Positions 1 through 8,149 of a DNA stretch of 60,105 nt are shown in pieces (position 1 is the first letter of the stretch; the number at the start of each line of letters is the position of its first letter). The translations under genes were made by a program, and so were the position numbers. The notes under the pieces are model-generated. The model did no database searches, was not told the origin of the DNA, and saw nothing but the letters and a program-made list of their open reading frames with translations. The DNA is taken from positions 1 through 60,105 of the forward strand of contig CAJUEW010000021.1 of NCBI GenBank assembly GCA_910585465.1. Reading direction: 5' to 3'. This stretch comes from an uncultured Lachnospiraceae bacterium. Lineage in GTDB: Bacteria; Bacillota; Clostridia; Lachnospirales; Lachnospiraceae.

Positions 1-50
1 ATAGAGAGCGAGGATATCGCTCAATCATCTAATTTGATGATTTTGCAACA

Positions 51-65
51 ACCCCTTACAGGGGT
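51..65 (-). terminator. Hairpin downstream of the BceB-like permease
   Basis: A short inverted repeat (ACCCC, 5-nt loop, GGGGT) lies just after the permease stop codon. No T-run follows it on the minus strand, so it is at best a weak terminator. A second small inverted repeat (TCATC/GATGA) lies at about 26-42. Confidence 0.3.
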
Positions 66-75
66 TTGGGTGGGG

Positions 76-2046
76 TCATTCTGGCAATACATTTTTCTTC
101 ATACTGATATATGAAACGACTGTATAAACCAAGTACACCAGGAAAAACAATCCCAGCGAAACCGCCAGAATGACTGTGGGGCCGTTGGCGCCTACCATAG
201 TTCCCGGCTCTACGGCCTTACACATATTTAAAATAACAGGAATCGCAATCAGCACAGGAGGAATTACCGGCATAAGATAGTAAATCATAAACTGTCGGAA
301 CAACGTCTGTTTCATTTCCCGGCGATCCTGTCCCAGCTTGCGGAGCAGTTCAAACTGACGGTGATAGCGTCCGGCCTCGCTAAATTGCTGGACGGTCAGA
401 ACGGTTGTGGCGGTCATGGCAAGCACCAAAGCCAGATAGAACAGTGGGAATACGGTAATGGACGAATAAATAGCGGTATCATGCAATGCCATAGATTTGG
501 AGTAAAATAAATCCCATTCGTTCATGGCTGTATGAACGGCATCTATCTGCTTATCCCCATCCTCTGTAATCGTGTCCAGCATATCAAATTGCTGCAATGT
601 GACCGGCTCCGCAGTCATTGCGGCTAAAACGAAACGGATTATCGGACGCCCGGCGCAGAACTCGTCCGGAACAACTACCAGGAATTGATGTCCGTTGCCG
701 TTCCAGAGATTTTGAGAAAACTGTTCCGTGTAAACTTTGCCCGGTAAAAGAGAAGTCCCATCCAAATTCAGCGGCTGATCCCATTTCGACACCGCATCCT
801 CCAAATAGGGCATACAGTGAATCAAATAGCGGCCCGGTTCCAACTCTGCCGCCGGAAGTCCAAGCATTTCCCGCAAGGTCATATAGTCACTGTAAGCAAT
901 CATCACATTTTCATTGTAATCGTGGTCGTAGCTGTAACGGTAATATCCTGCGGTTTCCTCCAGATACTCAATTAGGGAATCGTCCGCACCGGGATAAAGC
1001 CTGTATTGCCGGGATTTTGTTACGGGAATACCGTCCTCCATATTTTTGCGGAACCGTTCCACATGGCTTTCCTGATCTGAAACAAACAGCAAATCAAAGG
1101 AACTCCGTTCCAAACGTCCCTGATAGATGCCATTGATTACCATCCCGGCTCCTTCGGTGAGCAGTGTGGCAGTAAAGAGCAGGGAGACCGCAGCCATAAC
1201 CATTCCCATTGTTGCCAGTTTTGCGGTTAAAGTACGGAAGATCATCAGGGTCTGCCCTCGATATTTTCTATCCGGCTTTCGCTCAAAAATCGATGGAACG
1301 CCAGAAGAAAAGCTGGTAAAGAAGCCGTAGCTAAATACGATGATACAACCTGCTCCCAGAATGCCAGGGGCCAGACCTCCGGCCAATAGTAAGAGCGTAC
1401 CCACCACGCCAAAAACAACGGAAGCAGTAAACAGGATTGTACGCGTTTTCCCCCTTTTTACAAGCTCCGTCTCATTTTGACGTTCAAAATAAATGAGATC
1501 ATAAATTTTCATGCGGTGGATCCGCTTACGGCCTCGAAACAATGCGAAGAAATAAATTGCGGCAAAGTAAACCAAGGTCAGGCCAATGGCTTTTAAGGAA
1601 AAACTATAGTGAAAGTGATATGGCGTACTAAACATTGTGAGCAAAACAGCCCGAAGCGCCTGGAAAAGCAGATTTCCCAGCGGAATACCAAACAACAAAG
1701 CCACACCGCCCACAGCCAGATTTTCCAGAAAAAACAGACGGGCCACTTGCTTGTTCTCCAGGCCAATCAGCAGATAGGTTCCCAGCTCCCGGCTGCGGCG
1801 GGACAGCATAAAACCGGTAGTATAAGAAACCAGCCAGCCAATAATAAAGACAACTGCAATACTGGAGAGGACGATCACCAGTGTCAGGTTGTTCATCATG
1901 CTGGACAGTTTGAGAACCTCTTCAGAGAACGCCAGACTGTTGAACGCATAGAGCATGGCGCATACCATGACCACCGTAACAAAGTAAATCAGATAATCCC
2001 CGGCCTGCCGTTTTGCGTTGCGGAGGGACAGCTTAGATAACGTCAC
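76..2046 (-). CDS. BceB-type ABC transporter permease
   Basis: FtsX-like permease of the bacitracin/lantibiotic (BceAB) class, about 656 residues. An N-terminal membrane segment follows the SKLSLRNAKRQ start. Several membrane helices come next, then a large extracellular domain (roughly residues 310-510), then three C-terminal helices. That is the 10-helix BceB plan and its usual length. The chosen start is the GTG at 2046, which has a G-rich ribosome-binding stretch 7-10 nt upstream and overlaps the ATPase stop by 14 nt, implying translational coupling. The longer frame up to 2130 would only re-read the ATPase gene. With the ATPase it should sense and remove peptide antibiotics at the membrane, signalling to the adjacent kinase. 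The substrate cannot be read from the sequence. Confidence 0.88.
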   Translation of the reverse strand: MTLSKLSLRNAKRQAGDYLIYFVTVVMVCAMLYAFNSLAFSEEVLKLSSMMNNLTLVIVLSSIAVVFIIGWLVSYTTGFMLSRRSRELGTYLLIGLENKQVARLFFLENLAVGGVALLFGIPLGNLLFQALRAVLLTMFSTPYHFHYSFSLKAIGLTLVYFAAIYFFALFRGRKRIHRMKIYDLIYFERQNETELVKRGKTRTILFTASVVFGVVGTLLLLAGGLAPGILGAGCIIVFSYGFFTSFSSGVPSIFERKPDRKYRGQTLMIFRTLTAKLATMGMVMAAVSLLFTATLLTEGAGMVINGIYQGRLERSSFDLLFVSDQESHVERFRKNMEDGIPVTKSRQYRLYPGADDSLIEYLEETAGYYRYSYDHDYNENVMIAYSDYMTLREMLGLPAAELEPGRYLIHCMPYLEDAVSKWDQPLNLDGTSLLPGKVYTEQFSQNLWNGNGHQFLVVVPDEFCAGRPIIRFVLAAMTAEPVTLQQFDMLDTITEDGDKQIDAVHTAMNEWDLFYSKSMALHDTAIYSSITVFPLFYLALVLAMTATTVLTVQQFSEAGRYHRQFELLRKLGQDRREMKQTLFRQFMIYYLMPVIPPVLIAIPVILNMCKAVEPGTMVGANGPTVILAVSLGLFFLVYLVYTVVSYISMKKNVLPE

Positions 2047-2791
2047 TGACGTCACCCCCCAGCAAGGCCAGTACGTCCAATATCTCATGGTAGAACACAC
2101 TACGGTTGCGTTCGCCCCGGAGCAGTTCATTGAACAGCCGCCCGTCTTTCAAAAACAAAACCCGTTTGGCATAACTGGCGCTGTATGCGTCATGGGTCAC
2201 CATGAGGATGGTAGCGCCCATATTTTGATTCATCTGCGTCATAATCTCCAGCAGATTTTTGGACGCGCTGGAATCCAAAGCCCCGGTCGGTTCGTCTGCC
2301 AGCAGCAGAGATTGTCCCGCCACCATCGCTCTGGCGCAAGCGGCCCGCTGCTTCTGCCCTCCGGACACCTGATAGGGGAATTTGCCCAGTATATCCACAA
2401 TGCCCAACTGAGCGGCCACATTTTGAACTTGTTTCTGCACAGTCTTCGGGTCAGTGTGATTGAGCGTCAGAGCCAGCCCGATATTTTCCTCCAGCGTCAT
2501 CGTGTCCAGAAGATTGAAGTCCTGGAATACAAAGCCCAGCTTCTCCCGGCGAAACTTCGCTAACTCGCTGACGGGCAGTTCCGCAATACTTTCCCCATCC
2601 AGCAGGATGTCCCCGGCGCTGACGGTATCAATGGTGGAAATGCAGTTGAGTAAGGTGGTCTTGCCGCTGCCTGACGCGCCCATGATGGCAATAAACTCAC
2701 CGTCAGCCACTTCAAAACTCACCCGATCCAACGCCTTCGTCACGTTGTTTTTGCTCCCGTAGTATTTCTCAATATTTCGTACTTGCAGCAT
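2033..2791 (-). CDS. BceA-type ABC transporter ATPase
   Basis: ATP-binding subunit of the MacB/BceA class, about 252 residues. It shows Walker A (GASGSGKTT), the Q-loop (FQDFNLLD), the ABC signature (VSGGQKQR), Walker B (LLLADEPTGALD) and the H-loop (VTHD). The start is the ATG at 2791, placed 6 nt after AAGGAGGT; the longer frame to 2812 lacks such a site. It overlaps the permease start and follows the kinase gene by about 70 bp, completing a BceR-BceS-BceA-BceB order on one strand. It powers the adjacent permease. Confidence 0.92.
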   Translation of the reverse strand: MLQVRNIEKYYGSKNNVTKALDRVSFEVADGEFIAIMGASGSGKTTLLNCISTIDTVSAGDILLDGESIAELPVSELAKFRREKLGFVFQDFNLLDTMTLEENIGLALTLNHTDPKTVQKQVQNVAAQLGIVDILGKFPYQVSGGQKQRAACARAMVAGQSLLLADEPTGALDSSASKNLLEIMTQMNQNMGATILMVTHDAYSASYAKRVLFLKDGRLFNELLRGERNRSVFYHEILDVLALLGGDVSDVI

Positions 2792-2863
2792 AGGTCTACC
2801 TCCTTTGCACATCAGGATAGCACAAAAGAGAAATCGGTTGTATCGAATTGATATTGATTTTCC

Positions 2864-3874
2864 TTACATTTTTGTAAGATTCACCTCTGCCGGAAAGGTG
2901 AGCGTCACACAGGTTCCCGTTCCCTCCGTTGATTGGATCTGTAAACCGATTTCCAGAACGTCTGTCAGCCGCTTACAGAGGTACAGCCCCATGCCGGTAG
3001 AGCCGCCACGTTTTCTCCCGTTGCTCCCAGTAAAGCCCCGGTCAAAGACGCGGGGCAGTTCATAGGCGGGGATGCCGATGCCGTTGTCTTGGACGGCAAG
3101 CTGCACTTGTTGTCCTAATCTCTTGCTTGATAACGTAATTACGGGGGCCTCTCCGCGATACCGGGCGGCATTTTGTAAAAGCTGTCCCAGCATAAATGCC
3201 ACCCATTTTCCATCCGTGTAGACGTTCTCATTTAGGTTTTCTGTTTCTATCCGAATACCGTTTTGGATCAGCAAAGTCTTATGGGCCTGGATGGCTCCCT
3301 CGCAAATTGCGGAAAGTTCTGTCTTACTGATGATAAAATCTTTTTCTGGATTTTCCACCCTGGCATAAAACAAAGCCCGCTCCACATGAGCGTCAATCTG
3401 CGCCAATTCCTGTGACAGCTTGCGCCGCGTATCACTGCCTGTGTTTTGGCAGATCAGTTTTGCCGCCGTAATCGGTGTTTTGATTTCATGTACCCACTGT
3501 TCAATATACTCCCGATACTCTCTTTGAGCGGTCTGTGCGTCCGACACCGCCTCAATCATGGATTTTCCAGACAGGTGAAGCAGTTCAAACAGTTTGCGCT
3601 CGTAAAGATTTTGCGGTTTTGGGGCGCACTCGGCAAAAAGATACCGTTTGTCCAAGCCGTTCATGATTGCTTGCAGTTCGTCCAACCGCTTTTTTGCTCT
3701 CCAAAAATCGGTTAGTTGCTCCAGCGAAAAAATCAGCAGACACACAAGCAGTACAATCGTAACAACACCTGTCTGTGTGCCTGTTACAAGCAGGAAAGCG
3801 GCAACTGCAAAGAGGAACGCAATTTGCAGAATCACTCGGCCCAGCCGGTCAAGGATAAATTTCCCTGCCGTCAT
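2864..3874 (-). CDS. BceS-type sensor histidine kinase
   Basis: Intramembrane-sensing histidine kinase, 336 residues. Two transmembrane helices (about 13-30 and 36-53) have almost no extracellular loop, which is diagnostic of BceS/LiaS-like kinases that read the state of a partner ABC transporter. The phospho-acceptor is H129 in HEIKTP. The N-box (QNAARY), G1 box (DNGIGIP) and G2 region (GSTGMGL) are all present. Its ATG overlaps the response-regulator stop codon (ATGA), so the pair is translationally coupled. It is likely activated by the BceAB-like transporter encoded downstream and not by direct ligand binding. Confidence 0.92.
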   Translation of the reverse strand: MTAGKFILDRLGRVILQIAFLFAVAAFLLVTGTQTGVVTIVLLVCLLIFSLEQLTDFWRAKKRLDELQAIMNGLDKRYLFAECAPKPQNLYERKLFELLHLSGKSMIEAVSDAQTAQREYREYIEQWVHEIKTPITAAKLICQNTGSDTRRKLSQELAQIDAHVERALFYARVENPEKDFIISKTELSAICEGAIQAHKTLLIQNGIRIETENLNENVYTDGKWVAFMLGQLLQNAARYRGEAPVITLSSKRLGQQVQLAVQDNGIGIPAYELPRVFDRGFTGSNGRKRGGSTGMGLYLCKRLTDVLEIGLQIQSTEGTGTCVTLTFPAEVNLTKM

Positions 3875-4533
3875 AGCTGATACCCCATTCCCCGGCGGGT
3901 TTTAATTACGTCCGTCATTCCCAGCCCCTCTAACTTGCTCCGCAGGCGGGTTACATTGACGCTGAGGGTATTGTCGTCAATATAGATTTGACTGTCCCAC
4001 AGCGCCTCGATCAAGTCGGCCCGCGAGACGATCTGCCCGGCGTGGGCCATCAGATGGGCCAGAATTTTCAATTCATTTCGGGTCAACTCTGTCGTTCCTC
4101 TGGGAGCAGTTACGGTTCCTTTTGTTAGATTGAGCCGAAGCCCCGCCGCTTCTAAAATGTCCGGCTCGGTCATTTCGCCGCTGTTCCGCCGCAGAACAGC
4201 CTTGATTCGGGCCAGCAGAACAGGAATATTGTAGGGCTTCGTTACATAATCATCGCTGCCCAGGTTCAACGCCTGGAGTTCGTCCAAAGTAGATGTGCGG
4301 CTGGTGACTACGATGATAGGAGCGATTTTCCGTATCGCGGCGCATAGGGAGAGACCATCGCACCCGGGCAGGCCCAAATCTAAAAGGACTAAATCAGGGT
4401 GGATAGAGCATACCTGTTCCGGGATTGCTTCAAACTCAGTCATAATTTGAGCCTGATACCCCTCATTTTTTAACAAGGTGGCCAGTTCCTCACGGATAGT
4501 CTGGTCATCCTCAATAACCATAATTGTCTGCAT
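3871..4533 (-). CDS. BceR-type OmpR-family response regulator
   Basis: Two-domain response regulator, 220 residues. The receiver domain (1-118) has the acidic pocket D9/D10, phospho-acceptor D52 in LLDLGLPG, and the conserved Thr/Ser and Lys (SRTS, YVTKPY). The C-terminal winged-helix DNA-binding domain (about 125-220) has the LTRNELKIL and VTRLRSKLE signatures. It is first in a four-gene unit with its kinase and the BceAB-like transporter, which it would be expected to activate on antibiotic stress. The region 4534-4693 upstream should hold its promoter. I see no clear BceR inverted repeat there. Confidence 0.92.
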   Translation of the reverse strand: MQTIMVIEDDQTIREELATLLKNEGYQAQIMTEFEAIPEQVCSIHPDLVLLDLGLPGCDGLSLCAAIRKIAPIIVVTSRTSTLDELQALNLGSDDYVTKPYNIPVLLARIKAVLRRNSGEMTEPDILEAAGLRLNLTKGTVTAPRGTTELTRNELKILAHLMAHAGQIVSRADLIEALWDSQIYIDDNTLSVNVTRLRSKLEGLGMTDVIKTRRGMGYQL

Positions 4534-4693
4534 TTTGCACCTCCGGCGCTGACTTACGCCTATTTTAGCATAGACGCAGACGATAATCTACTACAAAACA
4601 AACTCTATAAACCGCCATGACCTGATAATTTGAAAGACCTTCTCACATTCCCCCTTGACAACAGCTTTAGAAGCAGCATTGCCATGCCGCAAT

Positions 4694-5278
4694 TCAGTCA
4701 ATTCTTGTAACCCTGCCCTCTCCACATCCGGTCACGACTTCTTTTAAAGTATCATCTGACACCTCTTTTTGCAGATACACTTCCACAAACTGCTCCTTAA
4801 AGATAATCTCAGACACCCCGTCAACCTGCCCCAGCGCCTCTTCAATCTTTCTTTGAGCAGCCTGATCAGTACCCTCAAGATAAAGCACTTTGTAGTCCAG
4901 CCGTTCAATTTTAAAAATAACCGGACGCGTTCCATCCGAACAGCAGGCAATCATCACACGCTCATCATTCATCCAGCCCCGCATGATCGAACCGCCCTGC
5001 AATCCTGCGTAAATATAGCGTGAGATTGCGTCCCATGCTTCGGAACAATGGGGAAATCCTGTGCCTCCTGCAATTTCCTCAGCCGTTTTCGCAGTCTGCT
5101 TTAGCGTGTTTAATCCCATATGCCAGAAATCATCGGCTGCTCCATAACGTTCAAATACAAACTCATCGCCCACATGATAGCAGGAACACATTCCTGAATT
5201 TGGGTCTGCACAATATTCAGCCTGCAATTCAGGGTACAATTTCTTATCAATTACTGTTACTTTCACTTTGTGCTGCAT
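4694..5278 (-). CDS. TIGR04076-like protein with C-terminal ferredoxin-like domain
   Basis: A 194-residue soluble protein. The first ~110 residues, with several conserved Cys (CADPNSGMCSCYHVGDEF; HCSEAWDAI) and Trp, resemble the TIGR04076 family, whose function is unknown. The C-terminal ~75 residues look like a beta-alpha-beta-beta-alpha-beta heavy-metal-associated fold but lack the CxxC metal motif. A strong AGGAGG lies upstream of the ATG. It follows the nitroreductase gene by 14 bp, so the two are probably co-transcribed. The pairing with a flavoprotein suggests a small-molecule redox context, which is inference. Confidence 0.6.
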   Translation of the reverse strand: MQHKVKVTVIDKKLYPELQAEYCADPNSGMCSCYHVGDEFVFERYGAADDFWHMGLNTLKQTAKTAEEIAGGTGFPHCSEAWDAISRYIYAGLQGGSIMRGWMNDERVMIACCSDGTRPVIFKIERLDYKVLYLEGTDQAAQRKIEEALGQVDGVSEIIFKEQFVEVYLQKEVSDDTLKEVVTGCGEGRVTRID

Positions 5279-5292
5279 GATCTGATCCTCCT

Positions 5293-5823
5293 TTATTTAA
5301 TATAGAACACTCTGTTTTCTTTTCTTGCCGGGATTTTCGGATAACCTCCATCCATATACCCCAAGGCACAGTGGCCAATCCCCTCATATTCCTCTTCAAT
5401 CCCAAGAGATTTTAATAAATCCCTCCCCCATTGTGTTTCAAACTCTTCCTTCGCCCGATGAATCCAGCAGCTTGCAATACCAAGTTCATGGGCTGCCAGC
5501 ATAAGATTGCCCATAACAAGGCTGCCGTCATACACCCGGTTCGCCCAATCCTTTTTTGCAAGGACGATCAGCATTGCAGGCGCACCATAAAACGGGTCCG
5601 TTCCCTCCTTCCAGCCGCCAATCTCGCAATTCATCTTCGATATCTGATCCCGAAGCTCCTTGTTTGTCACCTGGATGATGATGGTATTCTGATAGCCCAT
5701 ACCATTGGCGGCATAAAGCCCCGCTTCTATGATCTGGTCCATCACTTCCTGCGGTATCGCATCCTGTTTATATTTGCGGATGCTTCTCCTCTTTTTCATC
5801 TGTTCCAAAACTCTGCTCATCAT
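5293..5823 (-). CDS. Nitroreductase-family flavoprotein
   Basis: FMN-dependent nitroreductase-like oxidoreductase, about 176 residues from the ATG at 5823, which has AAAGGAG 5 nt upstream. An in-frame ATG at 5820 is equally possible, and the longer frame to 5877 has no ribosome-binding site. The N-terminal KKRRSIRKYK is the classic FMN phosphate-binding element. The middle segment (AAHELGIASCWIHRA) and the GYMDGGYP region near the C-terminus match the family. Such enzymes reduce nitro groups, quinones or enones using NAD(P)H; the substrate is unknown. It lies between a YczE-type membrane protein and the TIGR04076-like gene on the same strand. Confidence 0.85.
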   Translation of the reverse strand: MMSRVLEQMKKRRSIRKYKQDAIPQEVMDQIIEAGLYAANGMGYQNTIIIQVTNKELRDQISKMNCEIGGWKEGTDPFYGAPAMLIVLAKKDWANRVYDGSLVMGNLMLAAHELGIASCWIHRAKEEFETQWGRDLLKSLGIEEEYEGIGHCALGYMDGGYPKIPARKENRVFYIK

Positions 5824-5883
5824 CAAGTCTCCTTTCTTCCTGGTTGGTCTGAAATCTATTCTATGCCATTTCCGCAAATATTT

Positions 5884-6579
5884 CTATGATAACTTTCCGC
5901 ACACCTTTTTCACAAAGGGCTGTGCGATATGCTCTTTAAAAAATGCCAGAAGCGGTCCTGTGCCAAAAGCCATGATAACCGTACCGATCCCGATCAGCTC
6001 CCACTGACTCCCATTCTTCCCTGCCACAAAATATGCAGTCACTACACAGACAATATCCATAATCACTCTCGCCCACTTAAATGGAAATCCACCGCTCAGT
6101 TTTTCTATGATAAAGCCAAGGGCATCATAGGGAGACATTCCCAGGTCCGCCGATATATAAAAGGAATTAAAAAATATCATGCATAAAATTCCCATACACA
6201 CCAGCGCCACCCGCAGAGGCATTGCCTCCATCCCGTCAAATGATATTTCGTGGCCAACTGCCTTTGTGATCAAAGACACCCACATATCCGCCGACGTTCC
6301 CAGCAGCGCCATATTGGCAACCGTGCCAAATCCCAGGGAACTTTTCATGGTCAGGAAACTCAATACCAGCAGCGGGCAGGAAACAAGGATCACCACCGTT
6401 CCAAGGGGGATGTGGAAAAACCCGCTGAAACTGTAATTCATACTATTAAACGGGTCCGTTCCCATACAGGAAAGACGCATAAGGCTTACTCCAAGCCCAT
6501 TCAGCATCATACTTACCACAATCACCATATAGCGGTATCCATACTGCCTGCTGAAATATTTTTTTACATCCATGCTCAC
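5884..6579 (-). CDS. YczE/YyaS/YitT-family membrane protein
   Basis: Integral membrane protein of 231 residues with five to six predicted helices. The family motif GVSLMRLSCMGTDPFNSM near the N-terminus and the DLGMSPYDALGF repeat in the second half are typical of the YczE (COG2364) group, which have no firm biochemical role. It starts 6 nt after the phospho-glucosidase stop, so it may be transcribed together with bglP-bglA. An alternative start is the ATG two codons in. Confidence 0.78.
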   Translation of the reverse strand: MSMDVKKYFSRQYGYRYMVIVVSMMLNGLGVSLMRLSCMGTDPFNSMNYSFSGFFHIPLGTVVILVSCPLLVLSFLTMKSSLGFGTVANMALLGTSADMWVSLITKAVGHEISFDGMEAMPLRVALVCMGILCMIFFNSFYISADLGMSPYDALGFIIEKLSGGFPFKWARVIMDIVCVVTAYFVAGKNGSQWELIGIGTVIMAFGTGPLLAFFKEHIAQPFVKKVCGKLS

Positions 6580-6585
6580 AATCCT

Positions 6586-8013
6586 TTACTCCACGTTTTC
6601 CTTAAGGCTTTCTCCATCTGTGGCAATTACCTTTTGATACCAGTAAAAACTCCTCTTCCGGTATCTTGCCAGGCTTCCTTCACCCTCATCATTTCTGTCT
6701 ACATAAATATAGCCGTACCGCTTCTCCATCTGGCAATCGCTGTTGCTCACGAGATCGATGGGACCCCAGCTCGTATAACCCATGACCGGAACGCCGTCCT
6801 TCAACGCTTCCAGTACCTGAAGAAGATGCTGCCTCAAGAAATCGATCCGATACGGATCATTTACCGTGTAGCTGCCGTTCCCGTCCGGTATCAGCTGATC
6901 CTTTGCCCCGACCCCGTTTTCCACGATGAAGATCGGAAGTTGGTAGCGGTCATAAAGCTGGTTCAGAATATACCGTAGCCCTTTCGGGTCGATCTGATAA
7001 CCCCAGTCAGACACCTTTAGATATGGGTTCTTGATGGCGCTGGCAATATTTCCCCTGGCCTTGATCTGCTTTGACGGGTCCGCCGTTGCGCAGTCGCTGG
7101 AATAATAGCTGATGGAAATAAAATCCACTACATTTTCCAGATCCACCCGATCCTGCTCTGTGATGGTCAGATGGATTCCGTTTTCCTCAAAATACCGCAT
7201 CATATAGCCCGGATACCTGCCTCTTGCATGAACATCCGCAAAGAACAGCGTTTTCCTGTCTTTCTCCACTGCAGCCTGCACATCATCCGGATTCGGTGAC
7301 AGCGGATAACAGGAAGAACCTGCGATCATGCATCCAATCCGGAATTTTGGATTAATCTGGTGTCCCAGCAAAACAGCATGGGCGCTGGCAACAAACTGAT
7401 GGTGAGCCGCCAGATACAGTTCCTGCTTCGGCATTTCCTCCGGCATTCCCATAATGCCGCCCCCATTAAAAGGAGCATGAAGTATCATGTTGATCTCATT
7501 GAATGTAAGCCAGTAGATTACCCTGTCTTTATAACGGCGGTACACGGTTTCCGCATAATGCAGATAAAGATCAATCAATTCCCGATTACCCCACCCACCG
7601 TATTTTTCTGCCAGATGCAGAGGCATCTCATAATGGGACAGGGTGACCATTGGCTCAATCCCGTATTTCTCCAGTTCGTCAAACAAACGGTCGTAAAATT
7701 CCAGCCCTTTCTCATTTGGTTCTTTTTCATCCCCATCCGGGAATATCCTTGACCACGCAAGGGAAATCCGCAGCATTTTAAATCCCATTTCTCCAAACAG
7801 CGCAATATCTTCCTTATAGCGATGATAGAAATCAATCCCCTCTTTTTTCAGATAGTCTTCTCTTGGCGGTATACATACATCACCAAAAACGCCATCCGGC
7901 AGAGCATCTGCCGTAGACCATTTCTTCCCATCTTCCAACACCGCACCCTCACACTGGTTAGCGGCGATTGCGCCGCCCCAGTAAAAATCCTCCGGAAATC
8001 TGTCCTGTATCAT
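6586..8013 (-). CDS. bglA: 6-phospho-beta-glucosidase, GH1
   Basis: Glycoside hydrolase family 1 enzyme of 475 residues, the normal length. The acid/base glutamate is E173 in TFNEIN and the nucleophile is E365 in IVENG. The C-terminal phosphate-site motif SDCQMEKRYG, with Lys and Tyr, points to 6-phospho-glycoside substrates. The gene follows the beta-glucoside PTS gene by 136 bp. Cellobiose- or salicin-type beta-glucosides would be imported as 6-phosphates by the PTS and hydrolysed here in the cytoplasm to glucose 6-phosphate and aglycone or glucose. Confidence 0.93.
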   Translation of the reverse strand: MIQDRFPEDFYWGGAIAANQCEGAVLEDGKKWSTADALPDGVFGDVCIPPREDYLKKEGIDFYHRYKEDIALFGEMGFKMLRISLAWSRIFPDGDEKEPNEKGLEFYDRLFDELEKYGIEPMVTLSHYEMPLHLAEKYGGWGNRELIDLYLHYAETVYRRYKDRVIYWLTFNEINMILHAPFNGGGIMGMPEEMPKQELYLAAHHQFVASAHAVLLGHQINPKFRIGCMIAGSSCYPLSPNPDDVQAAVEKDRKTLFFADVHARGRYPGYMMRYFEENGIHLTITEQDRVDLENVVDFISISYYSSDCATADPSKQIKARGNIASAIKNPYLKVSDWGYQIDPKGLRYILNQLYDRYQLPIFIVENGVGAKDQLIPDGNGSYTVNDPYRIDFLRQHLLQVLEALKDGVPVMGYTSWGPIDLVSNSDCQMEKRYGYIYVDRNDEGEGSLARYRKRSFYWYQKVIATDGESLKENVE

Positions 8014-8042
8014 TATTCTTCCTCCTGCTATCTAAGTACCGC

Positions 8043-8117
8043 ATCTCCCCTCCCAGCCCTCGAGAGGATTTTCCGCCGTAAAACGTCAGAAAATCCTCTC
8101 GAGGACTGTACGGTCCG
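8043..8117. repeat. Dispersed hairpin repeat, copy A (bglP-bglA gap)
   Basis: The gap between the PTS and glucosidase genes holds a perfect 15-bp inverted repeat. The arms are 8058-8072 and 8090-8104 (CCTCGAGAGGATTTT) with a 17-nt loop. It is preceded by CTCCCCTCCCA and followed by a GTACGGTCCG-like tail. A diverged copy with the same leader, the internal CGTCAG and a similar tail lies at 22612-22697, so this is a small dispersed repeat and not only a local hairpin. As RNA it could stabilise upstream mRNA or cause partial termination within the operon. Confidence 0.7.
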
Positions 8118-8149
8118 ATGCCGATTTCTGAATTTGCTGTTGACATTTC